The notes: generated by a model not told the origin, from the letters alone. A stretch of DNA of 64,000 nucleotides from Prochlorococcus sp. AG-347-K20 (GCA_003281315.1 QCCH01000003.1:1-64000); one strand, 5' to 3'; numbered from the stretch's first letter, positions 7,782-19,312 are shown. Program-made: numbers and translations.

Positions 7782-8150
7782 CCTACATCCATTATGAGGT
7801 AATGGAGTTACATCTCTTATTAGAGTTATTTCTAATCCGGCCACTTGTAAAGCTCTTATGGCCGTTTCCCTACCTGCGCCAGGCCCTCTAACTAGTACTT
7901 CTATTTGTCTCATGCCTTGATCAAGTGCTCTTCTAGCTGCAGCTTCAGCAGCTGTTTGAGCAGCAAATGGCGTACCTTTCCTTGCTCCTTTAAATCCACT
8001 TGCGCCTGCAGAAGACCAAGAAATTACATGACCAGAGGTATCAGTTATTGAAACGATAGTATTATTAAATGTGCTTTGGATATGTACCACACCATTAGGT
8101 ACATTACGTTTAGATTTCCTTGAACCTGTTTTTTTTACTGTAGCTGCCAT
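7758..8150 (-). CDS. rpsK: 30S ribosomal protein S11
   Basis: S11 (130 residues) forms part of the 30S platform near the mRNA exit. The signature region [16 protein letters not shown] and the Arg-rich tail [10 protein letters not shown] are conserved. Its last codons and stop lie in an 11 bp perfect hairpin. It follows rpsM after 44 bases. Confidence 0.97.
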   Translation of the reverse strand: MAATVKKTGSRKSKRNVPNGVVHIQSTFNNTIVSITDTSGHVISWSSAGASGFKGARKGTPFAAQTAAEAAARRALDQGMRQIEVLVRGPGAGRETAIRALQVAGLEITLIRDVTPLPHNGCRRPKRRRV

Positions 8151-8194
8151 GATGTTTTAAGTTAATACTTCAATTTGTAAATAGATTTAATTAT

Positions 8195-8560
8195 TTATTT
8201 TTTTCTTCCAGCGACTGTTTTCCTTGAACCCCGTCTTGTTCTTGCATTGGTTCTAGTTCTTTGTCCCCTTACTGGAAGACTCATTCTATGTCTTCTACCT
8301 CTTACACACCCTATATCTTGTAAACGTTTTAAAGCCATTCCTTCTTTTCTTCTCAAATCCCCTTCTAAAGTGAATTCTTCTGTGGCACCTCTTAGTTTTT
8401 GCACATCAGAATCTGAAAGGTCTTTAACACGAGTATCGGGGTTTACACCCGTATTAGCAAGAATTAGCTTTGATCTCGTTAAACCAATTCCATAGACGTA
8501 TGTAAGTGCAATTTCAACTCGCTTTTCGCGAGGTATGTCAATTCCTGCAATCCTGGCCAC
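8195..8560 (-). CDS. rpsM: 30S ribosomal protein S13
   Basis: S13 (121 residues) sits in the 30S head and contacts tRNA and the 50S subunit. [21 protein letters not shown] at the start and [17 protein letters not shown] near the end are diagnostic. It lies between rpmJ and rpsK as in most bacterial alpha operons. Confidence 0.97.
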   Translation of the reverse strand: MARIAGIDIPREKRVEIALTYVYGIGLTRSKLILANTGVNPDTRVKDLSDSDVQKLRGATEEFTLEGDLRRKEGMALKRLQDIGCVRGRRHRMSLPVRGQRTRTNARTRRGSRKTVAGRKK

Positions 8561-8601
8561 GTTTTTTGAATAAGTAAAAGTTTGAATTTGAGGGTTTAAA
8601 T

Positions 8602-8718
8602 TTAACCCTGACGCTGTTTATTGCGAGGTCTTTTCTTGTTAATAACATAGATTTTACCTCTTCTCCTCACGATCTGATCGTCAGGACTAATTTTTTTGAC
8701 TGAAGATCTGACCTTCAT
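8602..8718 (-). CDS. rpmJ: 50S ribosomal protein L36, zinc-free type
   Basis: A 38-residue gene reads [20 protein letters not shown] and ends [18 protein letters not shown]. The shape and position between adk and rpsM identify L36. The usual C-x2-C...C-x4-H zinc site is absent: there is no Cys or His, so it is the C-minus form. The ATG at 8718 is fixed by the universal MKVR start. Confidence 0.95.
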   Translation of the reverse strand: MKVRSSVKKISPDDQIVRRRGKIYVINKKRPRNKQRQG

Positions 8719-8763
8719 AGGGGTTTAACAAATAAAACGTTAATACTATATTCTACATCATCA

Positions 8764-9312
8764 TCAAGCCATTTTTTGTTTGATATCAGAGGAAATAGTT
8801 TTTAAATCTCTATCAGCATCAATATATTCTAACAATGATAGATCCTTAAAATATTGAATTAATGGTTCAGTAGTTTTTTTATAAATGTCAACTCTTGTTC
8901 TAATTGTCTCTTCCGTATCATCTTTTCTCCCCCTTAAAAGCAAACGCTTAATTAGTACTTCTTCTGGAATATCTAAATAAAAAACTAATTCTAAAGGTTG
9001 ATTAATATCATTTAAGACTTCATTCAATGAATTTGCTTGAGATAAATTTCTTGGGTAACCATCAAGAATCCAACCTTTATTATCCTTGACTAAATTTTGC
9101 CTTACTATCTTTAATACAAGTTCATCATTAACAAGTTCCCCTCGATTCATAATATCCTTTACCTTAATACCAAGGGTAGTATTCATTTCTATTTCTTTTC
9201 TTAATAATTCACCAGTAGAAAGATGTAAGTAAGAATTAGTTTGACTTAGCAATTCCGCTTGAGTCCCTTTCCCTGCTCCAGGAGCCCCCAAAAATAGTAT
9301 ATGTTTCTTCAT
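8764..9312 (-). CDS. adk: Adenylate kinase (short-lid form)
   Basis: Adk (182 residues) catalyses ATP + AMP = 2 ADP. The P-loop is [10 protein letters not shown] at residues 8-17, the AMP-binding core is [10 protein letters not shown], and DGYPRN is near residue 82. The lid is short ([12 protein letters not shown]), lacking the extra 27-30 residue zinc or Asp lid of longer forms. Its ATG overlaps the secY stop by one base (TAATG), so translation is probably coupled. Confidence 0.96.
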   Translation of the reverse strand: MKKHILFLGAPGAGKGTQAELLSQTNSYLHLSTGELLRKEIEMNTTLGIKVKDIMNRGELVNDELVLKIVRQNLVKDNKGWILDGYPRNLSQANSLNEVLNDINQPLELVFYLDIPEEVLIKRLLLRGRKDDTEETIRTRVDIYKKTTEPLIQYFKDLSLLEYIDADRDLKTISSDIKQKMA

Positions 9313-10631
9313 TAATTGTTAATTAGTCCCTCGTACCTTTGTGAAATAACATAAGTTTGAATTTGCTTTGCAGTATCTATAGCAACACCCACAAGAATAA
9401 GTAATGAAGTTGCTCCTAAACCTTGAAAAGTCTGCACATTTGTAGCTCTTTCTACTGCAGCTGGGATTATAGCTACTGAACCTAGAAATAATCCTCCCAA
9501 TAAAGTCAACCTATTTTGTATACCTGATAGGTAGTTTGCTGTATTAGTTCCTGGTCTAACTCCTGGTATGGCTACTCCTCCTTTCTTTAAATTTGAAGCT
9601 ACATCCACTGGATTGATAGTAAGAGATGCATAAAAATAGGAGAACCCCAAAATCAAGGAGAAGAATGTAAGAGCATATGGCCATGGATTAGAGGATCCTG
9701 GATTTAAACTACTGGCTAACTTGATTAAGACTGGATTACCCGTAACATTTGCAATAGTTATAGGTAAAAAGATTAAAGCAGATGCAAATATGATAGGCAT
9801 TACTCCTCCTGCATTTAGTTTCAAAGGTAAATAACTTTGCCTTGTAGGAAGTAATGTTGAGCTTCCTATCTGCCTTTTTGCACTAACAATAGGAATGCGT
9901 CTTGCCCCCTCTTGGACAAAAATTATCCCAACAATTGTCAGTAAAAATACTCCAAGTAAAACTGCTATACCTAAAACATCTCCTCTATCGCCAGTTTGAG
10001 CTTTCTCAATGGTTGAACTTAGAGCCTTAGGTAAAGTCGAAACAATATTCAAAAAAATTACCAGTGAAGCGCCTTGACCTATCCCTTTCTCCGTAATAAT
10101 TTCACTAAACCACATTACTAGCATTGAGCCAGTAACCAAGGCAATGGAGGTTTGCAAGACAAATGTAGTTTCACTTATTCCCTGAATAGCATATTGTCTG
10201 AGAATTAAGGAAAAAATTATACTTTGCAAAAAACCCCATCCTAATGAAACATATCTAGTTATTTGAGCAATTTTTCTTCTTCCAGCTTCTCCTTCATTTT
10301 TTTGTAAATCTTCAAGCACAGGCAATGAAGCTGTGAGAAGCTGAATAATAATTGATGCGTTGATAAAAGGAAGTATGCCTAATGCGAATATTCCTAAGGT
10401 TGAAATTCCTCCTCCAGTAAAAATATCTAAAAAACCTATTAATTGCCCCCCTTGATCTATAAAACTTTTAAAAGCGACCCTATCAATACCAGGCATAGGG
10501 ATATATATACCAAGTCTTACTAAAAGGAGAAGACCTAGAGTAGTTAAAACTCTACTCCTTAACTCTTTATTTAAAAATAATTGGGAAAGTATTTCAGAAG
10601 CGCTAGGATTTCTACTTTTGTTAACAAACAT
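9312..10631 (-). CDS. secY: Protein translocase subunit SecY
   Basis: SecY (439 residues) is the channel of the Sec translocon, here probably serving both plasma and thylakoid membranes. About ten hydrophobic segments are visible. The first ones include the plug-region motif [23 protein letters not shown]; the C-terminal half has [11 protein letters not shown]. It lies between rplO and adk, the standard spc-operon position. Confidence 0.97.
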   Translation of the reverse strand: MFVNKSRNPSASEILSQLFLNKELRSRVLTTLGLLLLVRLGIYIPMPGIDRVAFKSFIDQGGQLIGFLDIFTGGGISTLGIFALGILPFINASIIIQLLTASLPVLEDLQKNEGEAGRRKIAQITRYVSLGWGFLQSIIFSLILRQYAIQGISETTFVLQTSIALVTGSMLVMWFSEIITEKGIGQGASLVIFLNIVSTLPKALSSTIEKAQTGDRGDVLGIAVLLGVFLLTIVGIIFVQEGARRIPIVSAKRQIGSSTLLPTRQSYLPLKLNAGGVMPIIFASALIFLPITIANVTGNPVLIKLASSLNPGSSNPWPYALTFFSLILGFSYFYASLTINPVDVASNLKKGGVAIPGVRPGTNTANYLSGIQNRLTLLGGLFLGSVAIIPAAVERATNVQTFQGLGATSLLILVGVAIDTAKQIQTYVISQRYEGLINN

Positions 10632-10663
10632 TTTGAAGCTTACCTAAATTTTTAGTAAATTTA

Positions 10664-11119
10664 TTATTTATTTATAAGCTCGCAGGATCCACCTGCGTCC
10701 TCAATTTTTTGTTTTGCAACTTTTGTAAATGCATGAGCTTGTACCTTTATTTTTACATTAATTTTTCCATTACCAAGAATTTTTAAAGGAAATTTTGGTT
10801 TGAAGATTAATCCCTTCTTAACTAGTGAGTCAAGGTTAACTGTATCGTTATCTTTGAAATCATTTAATTTTTCTAAATTAATTATGGAAAAGTTCTTTTG
10901 ATTAATTATTTCAAAGTGCTTTAATTTAGGAACTCTTCTATATAAAGGCATTTGGCCACCTTCAAAACCTGGACGTGTAGGTCTTCCAGAACGTGACTTT
11001 TGTCCTCTCATTCCAAAACCACAAGATGCACCCTGACCGGCTGCAATTCCTCTACCCTTTCTTAGTTTTTTCTTTCTCGAGCCAGAGTTTGATTTAAGTG
11101 TATTTAATGTTGAAGTCAT
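10664..11119 (-). CDS. rplO: 50S ribosomal protein L15
   Basis: L15 (151 residues) is a late 50S assembly protein. The [20 protein letters not shown] and [18 protein letters not shown] segments are diagnostic. I chose the ATG at 11119 ([11 protein letters not shown]) because L15 proteins start this way; an ATG at 11143 would add eight residues and overlap rpsE. Confidence 0.95.
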   Translation of the reverse strand: MTSTLNTLKSNSGSRKKKLRKGRGIAAGQGASCGFGMRGQKSRSGRPTRPGFEGGQMPLYRRVPKLKHFEIINQKNFSIINLEKLNDFKDNDTVNLDSLVKKGLIFKPKFPLKILGNGKINVKIKVQAHAFTKVAKQKIEDAGGSCELINK

Positions 11120-11123
11120 AATT

Positions 11124-11744
11124 TTAAGAATAGAGCTGTTCAAGTGAGATGCCTCTCTCCCTTGAGGCAGATTTGTGTGTTCTTAATTGAGAAAGAGCTA
11201 CCATAGCAGCTCTTGCATTATTCAAAGGTGTTTTACTACCTAATCTTTTTGCTAAGACATTTTTTATACCGGCTAATTCTAAAACTGTCCTTATTGAACC
11301 ACCAGCAATTACTCCTGTACCGGGGGCAGCTGGTCTAATTAATACATTAGCAGCACCATCTCGACCTTTAGATAAAGTAGGTATTGAATTATTTGGGGTT
11401 AATGGAACCCTAACAAGATTCTTTTTACCATCTGAAACTCCCTTTCTCACAGCACCAATGACGTCCCCTGCTTTACCAACTCCAACTCCAACTTGACCTT
11501 TCTCATTACCTACAACAACAATTGCTCTAAAACTCATTTTTTTTCCACCCTTAACAGTCTTAGAAACACGTCGAATTTGAATAACTCTTTCTTGCCAATC
11601 AGAATCTCTCTCAAGATTTTTTGAATCACCTCTTCTATTTCTTTTTCGATCATTACGATTATTCTTTTTTTGTTCTACGGGCATAGCTCCTGGAAAGTTA
11701 TCTTTCCTGGATTGCATTTCTTGTTTTGTTGGAGTGTCAGTCAT
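11124..11744 (-). CDS. rpsE: 30S ribosomal protein S5
   Basis: S5 (206 residues) acts in decoding accuracy and mRNA entry. The double-stranded-RNA-binding fold includes [21 protein letters not shown], followed by [21 protein letters not shown]. An N-terminal charged extension of about 50 residues, rich in Asn, Arg and Asp, makes it longer than the E. coli protein (about 167), as is usual in cyanobacteria. Confidence 0.97.
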   Translation of the reverse strand: MTDTPTKQEMQSRKDNFPGAMPVEQKKNNRNDRKRNRRGDSKNLERDSDWQERVIQIRRVSKTVKGGKKMSFRAIVVVGNEKGQVGVGVGKAGDVIGAVRKGVSDGKKNLVRVPLTPNNSIPTLSKGRDGAANVLIRPAAPGTGVIAGGSIRTVLELAGIKNVLAKRLGSKTPLNNARAAMVALSQLRTHKSASRERGISLEQLYS

Positions 11745-11760
11745 AGTAAAAAATTAAGAG

Positions 11761-12129
11761 TTAGAATTCTAGGCCAGCTTCACGAGCAGCGTCTGCAAGT
11801 GCCTTTACTCTACCGTGATATAAGTTACCTCCACGGTCAAAAATTACTTGCTTAATACCTTTTTTTATCGCTCTCTTTGCTAATAATTTTCCAACAATAG
11901 AAGAAGAATTACAATCAGCAGATAATTTCTCAGATTTTTCTCTCAGTTCCTTATCAACAGTTGAAGCTGAGCAAATAGTTGTTTGAGCGCTATCATCTAT
12001 GACCTGGGCATAAATATGGTTATTAGAGCGAAAAACAGATAATCTTGGACGTGATGCATCTCCAATTAAGAATCTCCTTAATCTTCTATGTCTTTTTTGG
12101 GTTTGTAATTTCCTGGAAAGTTTGGTCAT
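11761..12129 (-). CDS. rplR: 50S ribosomal protein L18
   Basis: L18 (122 residues) binds 5S rRNA with L5. [20 protein letters not shown] in the centre and the C-terminal [20 protein letters not shown] are the family hallmarks. It sits between rplF and rpsE. Confidence 0.97.
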   Translation of the reverse strand: MTKLSRKLQTQKRHRRLRRFLIGDASRPRLSVFRSNNHIYAQVIDDSAQTTICSASTVDKELREKSEKLSADCNSSSIVGKLLAKRAIKKGIKQVIFDRGGNLYHGRVKALADAAREAGLEF

Positions 12130-12143
12130 TTTTTTAATTAGAA

Positions 12144-12683
12144 TTATTTTTTGCCAGATTTACCAGCTTTTCTGAGAATTCTCTCATCATGGTATTTAAT
12201 TCCTTTTCCTTTATATGGCTCTGGAGGTCTAATTGATCTGATTTTTGCGGCTTCATTGCCAACAATTTCTTTATCAATTCCAGATACGGTAACGTTTGTA
12301 TTACTCTCAACTTTGTATGTTATACCATCAGGGGGGATCATTTCTACAGGATGACTATATCCTGCACTTACAACTAGATTTTTACCTTTTACTTGTGCTC
12401 TTGATCCAACGCCAACGATTTCTAGTTTCTTTGAAAAACCTTGCGTAACACCTTCAACCATATTTGCAATTAAGGCTCTACATAAACCATGCCTCTGCCT
12501 TGAATATATTTTGGTTGTAGTAGGACTTACGACAACAGTATTGTCTTTCTTATCAAAACTAACTCCCTCAGGCATGAGACGTTTTAACTCACCCTTTGGG
12601 CCTTTCACTGTAACTGTTAATCCATCAAAATCAACTGTCACTTTCTCTGGAATAAGTACTGGTGTTTTTCCGATTCTTGACAT
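12144..12683 (-). CDS. rplF: 50S ribosomal protein L6
   Basis: L6 (179 residues) binds near the sarcin-ricin loop. [17 protein letters not shown] at the start and the C-terminal [16 protein letters not shown] signature are seen. Two tandem beta-alpha domains are expected from the length. Confidence 0.97.
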   Translation of the reverse strand: MSRIGKTPVLIPEKVTVDFDGLTVTVKGPKGELKRLMPEGVSFDKKDNTVVVSPTTTKIYSRQRHGLCRALIANMVEGVTQGFSKKLEIVGVGSRAQVKGKNLVVSAGYSHPVEMIPPDGITYKVESNTNVTVSGIDKEIVGNEAAKIRSIRPPEPYKGKGIKYHDERILRKAGKSGKK

Positions 12684-12695
12684 GATTAATTCTCC

Positions 12696-13097
12696 TTAAT
12701 AAACATAGCAGAGGACTTCGCCGCCAATACCTTGCTTTCTAGCATCGCGATCACTCATAACGCCTTTAGAAGTTGAAATTATGGCAACTCCAAGACCTCC
12801 AAGAACTTTTGGTAAACCTCTAGTATTTTTATATATTCTCAAACCAGGTTTACTAACTCTTTGCATAGATCGGATAGTAGGGAATTTGTTTTTACCACTA
12901 TATTTGAGACCGAGTATTATTTGTGATTTATAACCTTCACCTTCCTCATTAATATCAGAAATGAATCCCTCTTTTTGAAGCACTTTGGCGATACTTAAGG
13001 ACATTTTTGAACCTGGGATTGTTGTAGTTGTATGCTTTTTTTGACTCGCATTTCTAATTCGAGTAAGCATATCTGAAATAGGATCGTGATTTGACAT
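12696..13097 (-). CDS. rpsH: 30S ribosomal protein S8
   Basis: S8 (133 residues) organises the central domain of 16S rRNA. The start is [17 protein letters not shown]; the C-terminal [20 protein letters not shown] segment is the RNA-binding signature. It follows rplE, without rpsN between them: S14 is missing from this cluster, as is usual in cyanobacteria. Confidence 0.97.
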   Translation of the reverse strand: MSNHDPISDMLTRIRNASQKKHTTTTIPGSKMSLSIAKVLQKEGFISDINEEGEGYKSQIILGLKYSGKNKFPTIRSMQRVSKPGLRIYKNTRGLPKVLGGLGVAIISTSKGVMSDRDARKQGIGGEVLCYVY

Positions 13098-13106
13098 AGT
13101 TTTAAT

Positions 13107-13646
13107 TTAATTCTTACTAAAAGGCATTCCTAACTCCTGCAAAAGAGCTTTACCTTCTTGATCTGATTTTGCACTAGTGACAATAGTTATATCCATACCT
13201 CTTATTGAATCTATTTTATCAAAAGAGATTTCAGGAAAAATCAATTGTTCTTTAACTCCAACGGTATAATTCCCTCTCCCATCGAAACTTTTTGGATTAA
13301 CTCCTCTGAAGTCTCTTATTCTTGGTAAAGCTAGATTTATAAATCTCTCCAAAAAGGAATACATCCTGTCTCCTCTCAAAGTAACAGTACAACCAATCGG
13401 CATGCCCTCACGAATTTTAAAACCCGCAATAGCTTTTTTAGCCCTAGTTACAAGGGCCTTTTGTCCTGTAATTGTTGCCATTTCGTTTAAAGAGGCTTCT
13501 AGAGCTTTCGAATTCGAAGCTGCTTCACCAAGACCTCTGTTAACGTTGACTTTGACAACTTTGGGTACTTGATGAATATTTTTAAGACCAAGGTCTTTTA
13601 AAAGTTTTGGTCTTATTGATTCTTTGTAGCGATTTTTTAGAGTCAT
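13107..13646 (-). CDS. rplE: 50S ribosomal protein L5
   Basis: L5 (179 residues) is part of the 5S rRNA complex and touches P-site t[23 protein letters not shown] and [17 protein letters not shown] are diagnostic. The 74-base gap to rplX is the widest within this part of the array and contains a 7 bp inverted repeat (13658-13679, AATTCTG/CAGAATT). Confidence 0.97.
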   Translation of the reverse strand: MTLKNRYKESIRPKLLKDLGLKNIHQVPKVVKVNVNRGLGEAASNSKALEASLNEMATITGQKALVTRAKKAIAGFKIREGMPIGCTVTLRGDRMYSFLERFINLALPRIRDFRGVNPKSFDGRGNYTVGVKEQLIFPEISFDKIDSIRGMDITIVTSAKSDQEGKALLQELGMPFSKN

Positions 13647-13720
13647 AATTTTTTGTTAATTCTGGTCTTTGTCAGAATTGATAAATTAGAAAAAGTTGAA
13701 ATCTGGTTTCTGATGAAAAA

Positions 13721-14077
13721 TTAATCAATTACTTCACCAGTTTTCTTCAATCTTCTTTTCTTAACCCCCTCTTTATCAATAAAGTATTCAATCTTACTTG
13801 TAAGATTTTTATCCTTTGAAAAAAACATTACATTTGATGCATGTAAAGATGCTTCTTCTGTAAGAATTCTTCCAGTTTCTCCTTCCTGAGTTGGTTTTAC
13901 ATGTTTGGTCCTAAGGTTAATTCCCTTCACAACTACTCTATTTTCAAGAGGGATGGTTTTTAAAACTTCACCAGTTTTCCCTTTGTCCTTGCCATTAATT
14001 ACTTTTACCAAATCTCCAGTTTTGATTCTCATTTTTATTCTCTGGAAATTTTTCTTTTGCTTTAATGAATCCAACAT
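13721..14077 (-). CDS. rplX: 50S ribosomal protein L24
   Basis: L24 (118 residues) is an assembly initiator with an N-terminal KOW motif ([18 protein letters not shown]). A strong Shine-Dalgarno sequence (GGAGGTGAT, in the end of rplN) lies 8 bases before the ATG at 14077 and supports this start, although the more conserved MRIKTGD begins 15 residues later. Its ATG directly abuts the rplN stop. Confidence 0.95.
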   Translation of the reverse strand: MLDSLKQKKNFQRIKMRIKTGDLVKVINGKDKGKTGEVLKTIPLENRVVVKGINLRTKHVKPTQEGETGRILTEEASLHASNVMFFSKDKNLTSKIEYFIDKEGVKKRRLKKTGEVID

Positions 14078-14443
14078 TTAAATCACCTCCGGAGCAAGAG
14101 AAACAATCTTTGTATAATTTTTATCCCGCAGTTCTCTAGCTACAGGACCAAAGACTCTAGTACCTTTTGGATTCTTATCTTCATTAATCAATACTGCCGC
14201 ATTGTCATCAAATCTGATTGAATTACCAGTGTTTCTTCTTAATGTTGCTTTAGTTCTGACGATAACAGCTTTAACAACTTCAGATTTCTTAACTCCCATA
14301 TTAGGAAGAGCATCTTTTACAGTTGCTACGATTACATCCCCGACATGTGCATACCTTCTATTAGAACCTAAAACCCTAATACATTGGAGTCTTTTTGCTC
14401 CGCTATTATCGGCAACTGTTAAGTAAGTTTCTTGTTGAATCAT
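14078..14443 (-). CDS. rplN: 50S ribosomal protein L14
   Basis: L14 (121 residues) starts [20 protein letters not shown] and ends [19 protein letters not shown], both universally conserved. It lies at the subunit interface and anchors RsfS. The start overlaps the rpsQ stop by 4 bases, suggesting coupled translation. Confidence 0.98.
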
Positions 14444-14706
14444 TTTTTAACCTCCTTAGCCTGACTTTTTTTATTGAGAATCTCTTCTATGGCCCATCTC
14501 TTATGAGCACTAAGCGGTCTAGTTTCTCTAATTTTAACTCGATCACCTAAAACGCATGTATTTTCTGGATCATGCGCCTTATATCTAGTAGTTCTACTTA
14601 CAATTTTTTTATAAGTGGGATGTGGATATCTGTTAATAACAGCAACAACAACTGTTTTATCCATTTTGTCGCTGACAACAGTACCAATTCTTTCTTTAAG
14701 TGCCAT
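14440..14706 (-). CDS. rpsQ: 30S ribosomal protein S17
   Basis: S17 (88 residues) has the OB-fold signature [18 protein letters not shown] and the conserved [18 protein letters not shown]. It is an early 30S assembly protein. It lies between rpmC and rplN in the standard order. Confidence 0.97.
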
Positions 14707-14715
14707 AACTAATAA

Positions 14716-14934
14716 TTAATCAGAAGTTGTTTTAGAAGCAGATTGACTCTTACTGAGAGTGAGTAATTGCGCAACTTGTTTCTTGATAATTTTAAATTTA
14801 TGAGTTTCATTGAGCTGTCTTGTAGCTTGCTTGAATCTCAAGTCAAAAAGATCTTTTCGTAATTGGTCAATCTTTTCAGTAATTTGTTCAGAATTTAATT
14901 TTTTAAATTCCTTAAGTGACTCTGAGTTTTTCAT
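14716..14934 (-). CDS. rpmC: 50S ribosomal protein L29
   Basis: L29 (72 residues) is a helical hairpin at the polypeptide exit tunnel. The [20 protein letters not shown] core is diagnostic. The start overlaps the rplP stop by 4 bases. Confidence 0.95.
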   Translation of the reverse strand: MKNSESLKEFKKLNSEQITEKIDQLRKDLFDLRFKQATRQLNETHKFKIIKKQVAQLLTLSKSQSASKTTSD

Positions 14935-15413
14935 TTTTTAACCTCCTCTTGAGATTTTTTAATATTTTTTGTATTTTCTTGGGAGGAATTTTCTAGATTT
15001 TTATCAATTGAGATAAATTTAGTTTTTACAGGAAGTTTGTATTGAGCCAGACGCATAGCTTCCTTTGCAATTTCCTCAGTGATATCCTCACCACCCATTT
15101 CAAAAAGTATTCTTCCAGGTTTTACAACTGCGACCCAAAACTCTGGATTACCTTTACCAGAACCCATTCTGGTTTCGGCAGGTCTCATGGTTACAGGTTT
15201 ATCAGGAAATATTCTTATCCAGATTTGACCACCACGTTTGATATATCTAGTCATAGCTCTTCTGCTTGCTTCAATCTGACGTGCAGTTACCCAGCCACAG
15301 TCTTGAGCTTGGAGAGCAAATTGACCGAATGCAATAGTATTACCTTTTGAGGCTACACCCCTCATTCTGCCTCTATGTTGTTTACGGAATTTAGTACGTT
15401 TTGGGCTAAGCAT
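14931..15413 (-). CDS. rplP: 50S ribosomal protein L16
   Basis: L16 (160 residues) sits near the peptidyl transferase centre and A-site t[22 protein letters not shown] and the later [19 protein letters not shown] are diagnostic. A C-terminal extension of about 20 residues rich in Lys, Asn, Ser and Glu goes beyond the usual end. A strong Shine-Dalgarno sequence (AGGAGGT) precedes the ATG. Confidence 0.97.
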   Translation of the reverse strand: MLSPKRTKFRKQHRGRMRGVASKGNTIAFGQFALQAQDCGWVTARQIEASRRAMTRYIKRGGQIWIRIFPDKPVTMRPAETRMGSGKGNPEFWVAVVKPGRILFEMGGEDITEEIAKEAMRLAQYKLPVKTKFISIDKNLENSSQENTKNIKKSQEEVKK

Positions 15414-15424
15414 TTTTATACCTC

Positions 15425-16156
15425 CTATGAATTCTCATTTGAACGATCCTCAAATTGCTGAGGTCTTCTACTAGCTTTCCTCTTAGGGCTCGCCCCCACA
15501 GGGATAGTTTGTTCTTCTTTAGGGAGAACTTCACCTTTGAAAACCCAAACTTTAATGCCTAGAACACCGTAAGTTGTATTAGCTTCACGTGTTGCGTAGT
15601 CAATTTCAGCTCTCAAAGTATGTAAAGGTACTCTACCTTCTCTAGTCCATTCAGTTCTAGCTATTTCAGCACCATTCAACCTTCCCCCTACTTGAATTTT
15701 AAGACCTAGAACTCCAGCCCTTTGAGCCCTTTGTAAGGCCATCCTAATAGTTCTTCTAAAGGCGACTCTTTTTTCTAGTTGTTGAGCAATATATTCAGCT
15801 AGTAAAAAAGCATCAGCGTCTACGCGTTCAACTTCAACAACGTTTATTCTGACTTGCCTTGTTCTATCACCTATAGTTTTTTGAATGCCAGATCTTAATT
15901 CTTCAATACCACTTCCTTGTCTTCCAACTATAACTCCTGGTCTTGCTGTTTTTAATTCAAGTTCCAGTTGGTCAGCTTTTCTTGCTATTAAGACATCGCT
16001 AATTCCTGCTGCTCCATATTTTTTTTGTATGAAGGTACGAATTTTAAAATCTTCTTGGAGAAGAATTGGATATGTTTTAGAAGTAGCAAACCACTTAGAG
16101 CGATGCTCTTGTGTAATTCCTAATCTTAGTCCAGAAGGATGTATTTTATGTCCCAT
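15425..16156 (-). CDS. rpsC: 30S ribosomal protein S3
   Basis: S3 (243 residues) lines the mRNA entry tunnel. [20 protein letters not shown], the KH-domain [15 protein letters not shown] and the C-terminal [16 protein letters not shown] are all present. The start overlaps the rplV stop by one base, and a GGAGGT sequence lies 9 bases upstream of it. Confidence 0.97.
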   Translation of the reverse strand: MGHKIHPSGLRLGITQEHRSKWFATSKTYPILLQEDFKIRTFIQKKYGAAGISDVLIARKADQLELELKTARPGVIVGRQGSGIEELRSGIQKTIGDRTRQVRINVVEVERVDADAFLLAEYIAQQLEKRVAFRRTIRMALQRAQRAGVLGLKIQVGGRLNGAEIARTEWTREGRVPLHTLRAEIDYATREANTTYGVLGIKVWVFKGEVLPKEEQTIPVGASPKRKASRRPQQFEDRSNENS

Positions 16157-16542
16157 TAGTTTTGTACCTCCGCATTAGTTTGAGTAGGAGCAGACTCAAC
16201 AGAAATACTGATGTGGCAAGTCTGTTTTTTAATTGAAAAAGCTCGACCTTGAGCTCTGGGTCTATACCTTTTCATTACTGGACCACTATTAGCCCATGCA
16301 GAGGAAATAAATAGGGTAGATGGATCCATTCCAAGGTTATGTTCTGCATTAGCAACAGCAGATCTTAGAACTTTAGTAATGGGGTCTGTAGATCTGTAAG
16401 GCATAAATTCCAACATAATTAATGCATCTCTATAAGATCTACCCCTTATCTGATCCAAAACTCTTCTAACTTTAGAGGCTGATCCGCGAACATAATTCCC
16501 ATGAGCAATTGCTGTTTTTGTTGTTTCAGGTGTTTTTGTCAT
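16156..16542 (-). CDS. rplV: 50S ribosomal protein L22
   Basis: L22 (128 residues) reaches the exit tunnel constriction through a long beta hairpin. [20 protein letters not shown] and the C-terminal [20 protein letters not shown] are conserved. It overlaps rpsS by 4 bases. Confidence 0.97.
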   Translation of the reverse strand: MTKTPETTKTAIAHGNYVRGSASKVRRVLDQIRGRSYRDALIMLEFMPYRSTDPITKVLRSAVANAEHNLGMDPSTLFISSAWANSGPVMKRYRPRAQGRAFSIKKQTCHISISVESAPTQTNAEVQN

Positions 16543-16817
16543 GATTTTGCTCCTTTCTTATCTCTTATATGACCTCGGTAAGTGCGTGTAGGAGCAAATT
16601 CACCGAGTTTATGACCAATCATTTGTTCAGTAATAAATACTGGAATGTGAGTCTTGCCATTATGTACAGCGATTGTGTGACCGATCATTACAGGTAAGAT
16701 CGTAGAGGATCTTGACCAAGTTTTGATAACAGACTTGTCATTATCGGTATTTTGTTTTTCTACCTTTTTGAGCAGGCTATCTGCTATAAAAGGTCCTTTT
16801 TTTAGTGAACGTCCCAT
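16539..16817 (-). CDS. rpsS: 30S ribosomal protein S19
   Basis: S19 (92 residues) sits in the 30S head near S13. I chose the ATG at 16817 ([16 protein letters not shown]) because this is the universal S19 start; an in-frame ATG at 16910 would add 31 unrelated residues overlapping rpl[18 protein letters not shown] is the C-terminal signature. Confidence 0.96.
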   Translation of the reverse strand: MGRSLKKGPFIADSLLKKVEKQNTDNDKSVIKTWSRSSTILPVMIGHTIAVHNGKTHIPVFITEQMIGHKLGEFAPTRTYRGHIRDKKGAKS

Positions 16818-16854
16818 GATTATGTAATAGAAATTAAAATAATAAATGAAGTAA

Positions 16855-17718
16855 TCAAGAGTCTCTTCCTCCTCTACTCCTCTTAGAAACGCGACGGCGT
16901 CTTCGAACAACTAATTTATTACTTGGTTTGTTCTTTTTACGTGTCTTTAGTCCAAGAGCTGGCTTACCCCATGGAGTAACTGGGCCTGCTCTACCAATTG
17001 GTGCTTTTCCCTCTCCTCCTCCATGTGGATGATCACATGGGTTCATTACACTACCTCTTACTTGAGGCCTTCTTCCAAGCCATCTTCTTCTTCCTGCTTT
17101 ACCTAAGCTAGTATTTCTTATTTCAGAATTACCTACTTCACCAAGAGTTGCGTAACATTCTTTTCTTACAAGTCTTACCTCAGTAGATGGGAGTTTTAAA
17201 GCAACATAATCTCCCTCTTTTGCCATAACTTGAGCACTAGCTCCTGCGGATCTAACCATTTGAGCACCCCTACCTGCGTATAACTCAACACAATGAACAC
17301 TAGATCCTAATGGCATAACAGAAAGCGGCATTGCATTTCCATCTTCAATTGGCACACTTTCTCCAGAAATGACATTTTGTCCGACTTTTACTCCTGCTGG
17401 AGCGATAATATATCTTTTCTCTCCATCTTCGTAAAATAAAAGTGCCAACCTTGCATTTCTATGAGGATCGTAGTGTATAGCTGCTACTTTAGCGTTGATA
17501 TTTCTTTTATCTCTTCTAAAGTCGACCAATCTATATTGCCTTTTGTGACCACCTCCACGATGACGACAAGTGATAACTCCACGATTATTCCTGCCTTTAA
17601 CTCTATGTTTTGAAACTATTAGTGATCTTTCAGGTTTTGCACTTGTGATTTCACTAAAGTCAGTAACTACTCTCTGCCTAGTGCCAGGTGTATAAGGTTT
17701 AAATTTACGTATTGCCAT
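16855..17718 (-). CDS. rplB: 50S ribosomal protein L2
   Basis: L2 (287 residues) is needed for subunit joining and peptidyl transferase. [19 protein letters not shown] and the C-terminal [19 protein letters not shown], with the His implicated in catalysis, are intact. It lies between rplW and rpsS. Confidence 0.98.
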   Translation of the reverse strand: MAIRKFKPYTPGTRQRVVTDFSEITSAKPERSLIVSKHRVKGRNNRGVITCRHRGGGHKRQYRLVDFRRDKRNINAKVAAIHYDPHRNARLALLFYEDGEKRYIIAPAGVKVGQNVISGESVPIEDGNAMPLSVMPLGSSVHCVELYAGRGAQMVRSAGASAQVMAKEGDYVALKLPSTEVRLVRKECYATLGEVGNSEIRNTSLGKAGRRRWLGRRPQVRGSVMNPCDHPHGGGEGKAPIGRAGPVTPWGKPALGLKTRKKNKPSNKLVVRRRRRVSKRSRGGRDS

Positions 17719-17730
17719 GATTAAAACTCC

Positions 17731-18033
17731 TTAAGATTCTGGAAATAGTTGGATTTTGTCTCCTTCAGCAAGACGTACAATTGCCTTCTTGACCTGAGAA
17801 CGTTTACCGGAAAATTTCCCGACTCTTCTTGTTCTCCTAGGAGGATTCATAGTGTTAACTCCTATGACTTTAACACTGAACAAGGCTTCAATAGCTGCCT
17901 TTATTTGTGGTTTAGCCGCTCTATGATCTACTTCGAAAGTATATTGGTTAAGATCTAGTGCATTTGTAGCTTTTTCAGTAATAACTGGCTTTCGTATTAC
18001 ATCGGCTAAACGAGAATCGAATAAGTTACTCAT
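17731..18033 (-). CDS. rplW: 50S ribosomal protein L23
   Basis: L23 (100 residues) is the docking site for trigger factor and SRP at the tunnel exit. The signature [20 protein letters not shown] is at the N-terminus and [20 protein letters not shown] at the loop. It overlaps rplD by 4 bases. Confidence 0.96.
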   Translation of the reverse strand: MSNLFDSRLADVIRKPVITEKATNALDLNQYTFEVDHRAAKPQIKAAIEALFSVKVIGVNTMNPPRRTRRVGKFSGKRSQVKKAIVRLAEGDKIQLFPES

Positions 18034-18662
18034 GATGCATAAACCTCCTGAATTTTATCTATCGCTGATTGACCTATTACCAATTTATTGGCATTGAGAA
18101 TATCAAATACATTTAATTGATCGGCGGCGATTAATTTTACTTTCTCAATATTATTAATGGATTTTTTTATAATATCGGAAGGGCTATCAAGAATAACCAA
18201 AACTTTTTCAGTTTTTTGTATACCTAATCGAGCAAGGCCATTGATGATATCACTTGTTTTAGGCTGCTTTAAAGTAGATCCAAAATCTTCAACAGCCTTC
18301 ATATCAGATACTCTGGACATAAGAGCTGTTCTAAGAGCTAATCTTCGTTCCTTACGATTCATATCAAGATTGTAAGAACGTGGCTTCGGTCCAAAAATAA
18401 TTCCGCCACCAGGTCTTAAGGGTGTCCTTATTGATCCTTGACGAGCTCTTCCTGTACCTTTTTGTTTGTATGGCTTTCTACCGCCCCCGCGCACTTCAGA
18501 TCTTGTCAAAGTTGATGCTGTCCCTTGTCTTTTATTTGCTAGCTGTCTAAGGACTGCTCTATGGATTAAGTCTGCCGAAGAAGTTTCTTTAGCAACTGCT
18601 AAATCAAGATTAACTTTGCCTGATTTTTTACCATCCCACTTTAAAGTTTCAAGTGTTGTCAT
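18030..18662 (-). CDS. rplD: 50S ribosomal protein L4
   Basis: L4 (210 residues) extends a loop into the exit tunnel: [20 protein letters not shown]. In several bacteria L4 also represses its own operon. It overlaps rplC by 4 bases, and a GGAGGTGA Shine-Dalgarno sequence inside the end of rplC lies just upstream of its ATG. Confidence 0.97.
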   Translation of the reverse strand: MTTLETLKWDGKKSGKVNLDLAVAKETSSADLIHRAVLRQLANKRQGTASTLTRSEVRGGGRKPYKQKGTGRARQGSIRTPLRPGGGIIFGPKPRSYNLDMNRKERRLALRTALMSRVSDMKAVEDFGSTLKQPKTSDIINGLARLGIQKTEKVLVILDSPSDIIKKSINNIEKVKLIAADQLNVFDILNANKLVIGQSAIDKIQEVYAS

Positions 18663-19312
18663 GATTTTTCACCTCCTTTTTTGCCTACAACATTATTTGG
18701 CTTAATGTTGACAATTGAGCCGGGCTTACCTGGAACAGAACCCTTTACTACAAGCAAATTCTTCTGATCATCAATTTTTAGAACTAACAATCCTTTGGTG
18801 GTTATCTGTTTTCCTCCATATCTTCCTGCCATTCTTTTCCCTGGATAAATTCTACCCGGAGTTGTTCCTGCTCCTGTAGATCCTGGTGCTCTATGATTTT
18901 TTGAACCATGACTCATGGGACCTCTGCTAAAACCATGTCTTTTCTGGTAACCTGCAAAACCTCTACCCATAGATTTGCCACTGATATCAACTTTTTGACC
19001 AACCTCAAAGTTTTTTACAGTTATTTGTTTTCCGATTTCATAAGATGAAGTTTCTTCAACCCTATATTCTTTCAAATGCTTTAAAAGTTCTTCACCTGAT
19101 TTCAATAAGTGTCCCTTTTCAGGTTTGCTTAAATGCTTCTCTTTGGACAAGCCATAACCTATCTGAACGGCGGTATAACCATCCAAAGCAGTTGTTTTCA
19201 ATTGAGTGACGCGGCACGGACCAGCCTCTATAAGAGTAACTGGTACCGAATTACCTTTATCATCGAAAAGTTGGGACATGCCCAATTTCTTTCCTAAAAT
19301 TCCGATAGACAT
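18659..19312 (-). CDS. rplC: 50S ribosomal protein L3
   Basis: L3 (217 residues) is one of the first proteins to bind 23S r[23 protein letters not shown] and the central [20 protein letters not shown] stretch (here [16 protein letters not shown]) identify it. It is the first gene of the minus-strand array; rpsJ is not upstream here. The operon promoter should lie in 19313-19591. Confidence 0.97.
   Translation of the reverse strand: MSIGILGKKLGMSQLFDDKGNSVPVTLIEAGPCRVTQLKTTALDGYTAVQIGYGLSKEKHLSKPEKGHLLKSGEELLKHLKEYRVEETSSYEIGKQITVKNFEVGQKVDISGKSMGRGFAGYQKRHGFSRGPMSHGSKNHRAPGSTGAGTTPGRIYPGKRMAGRYGGKQITTKGLLVLKIDDQKNLLVVKGSVPGKPGSIVNIKPNNVVGKKGGEKS

Noticed and set aside
16818..16910. 31-residue N-terminal extension of S19
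   Set aside because: S19 universally begins [10 protein letters not shown], and the extension overlaps rplB.
10664..19312. Missing rpsN and rpmD in the ribosomal cluster as an anomaly
   Set aside because: Cyanobacteria normally have rpsN elsewhere and lack rpmD, so this is expected.
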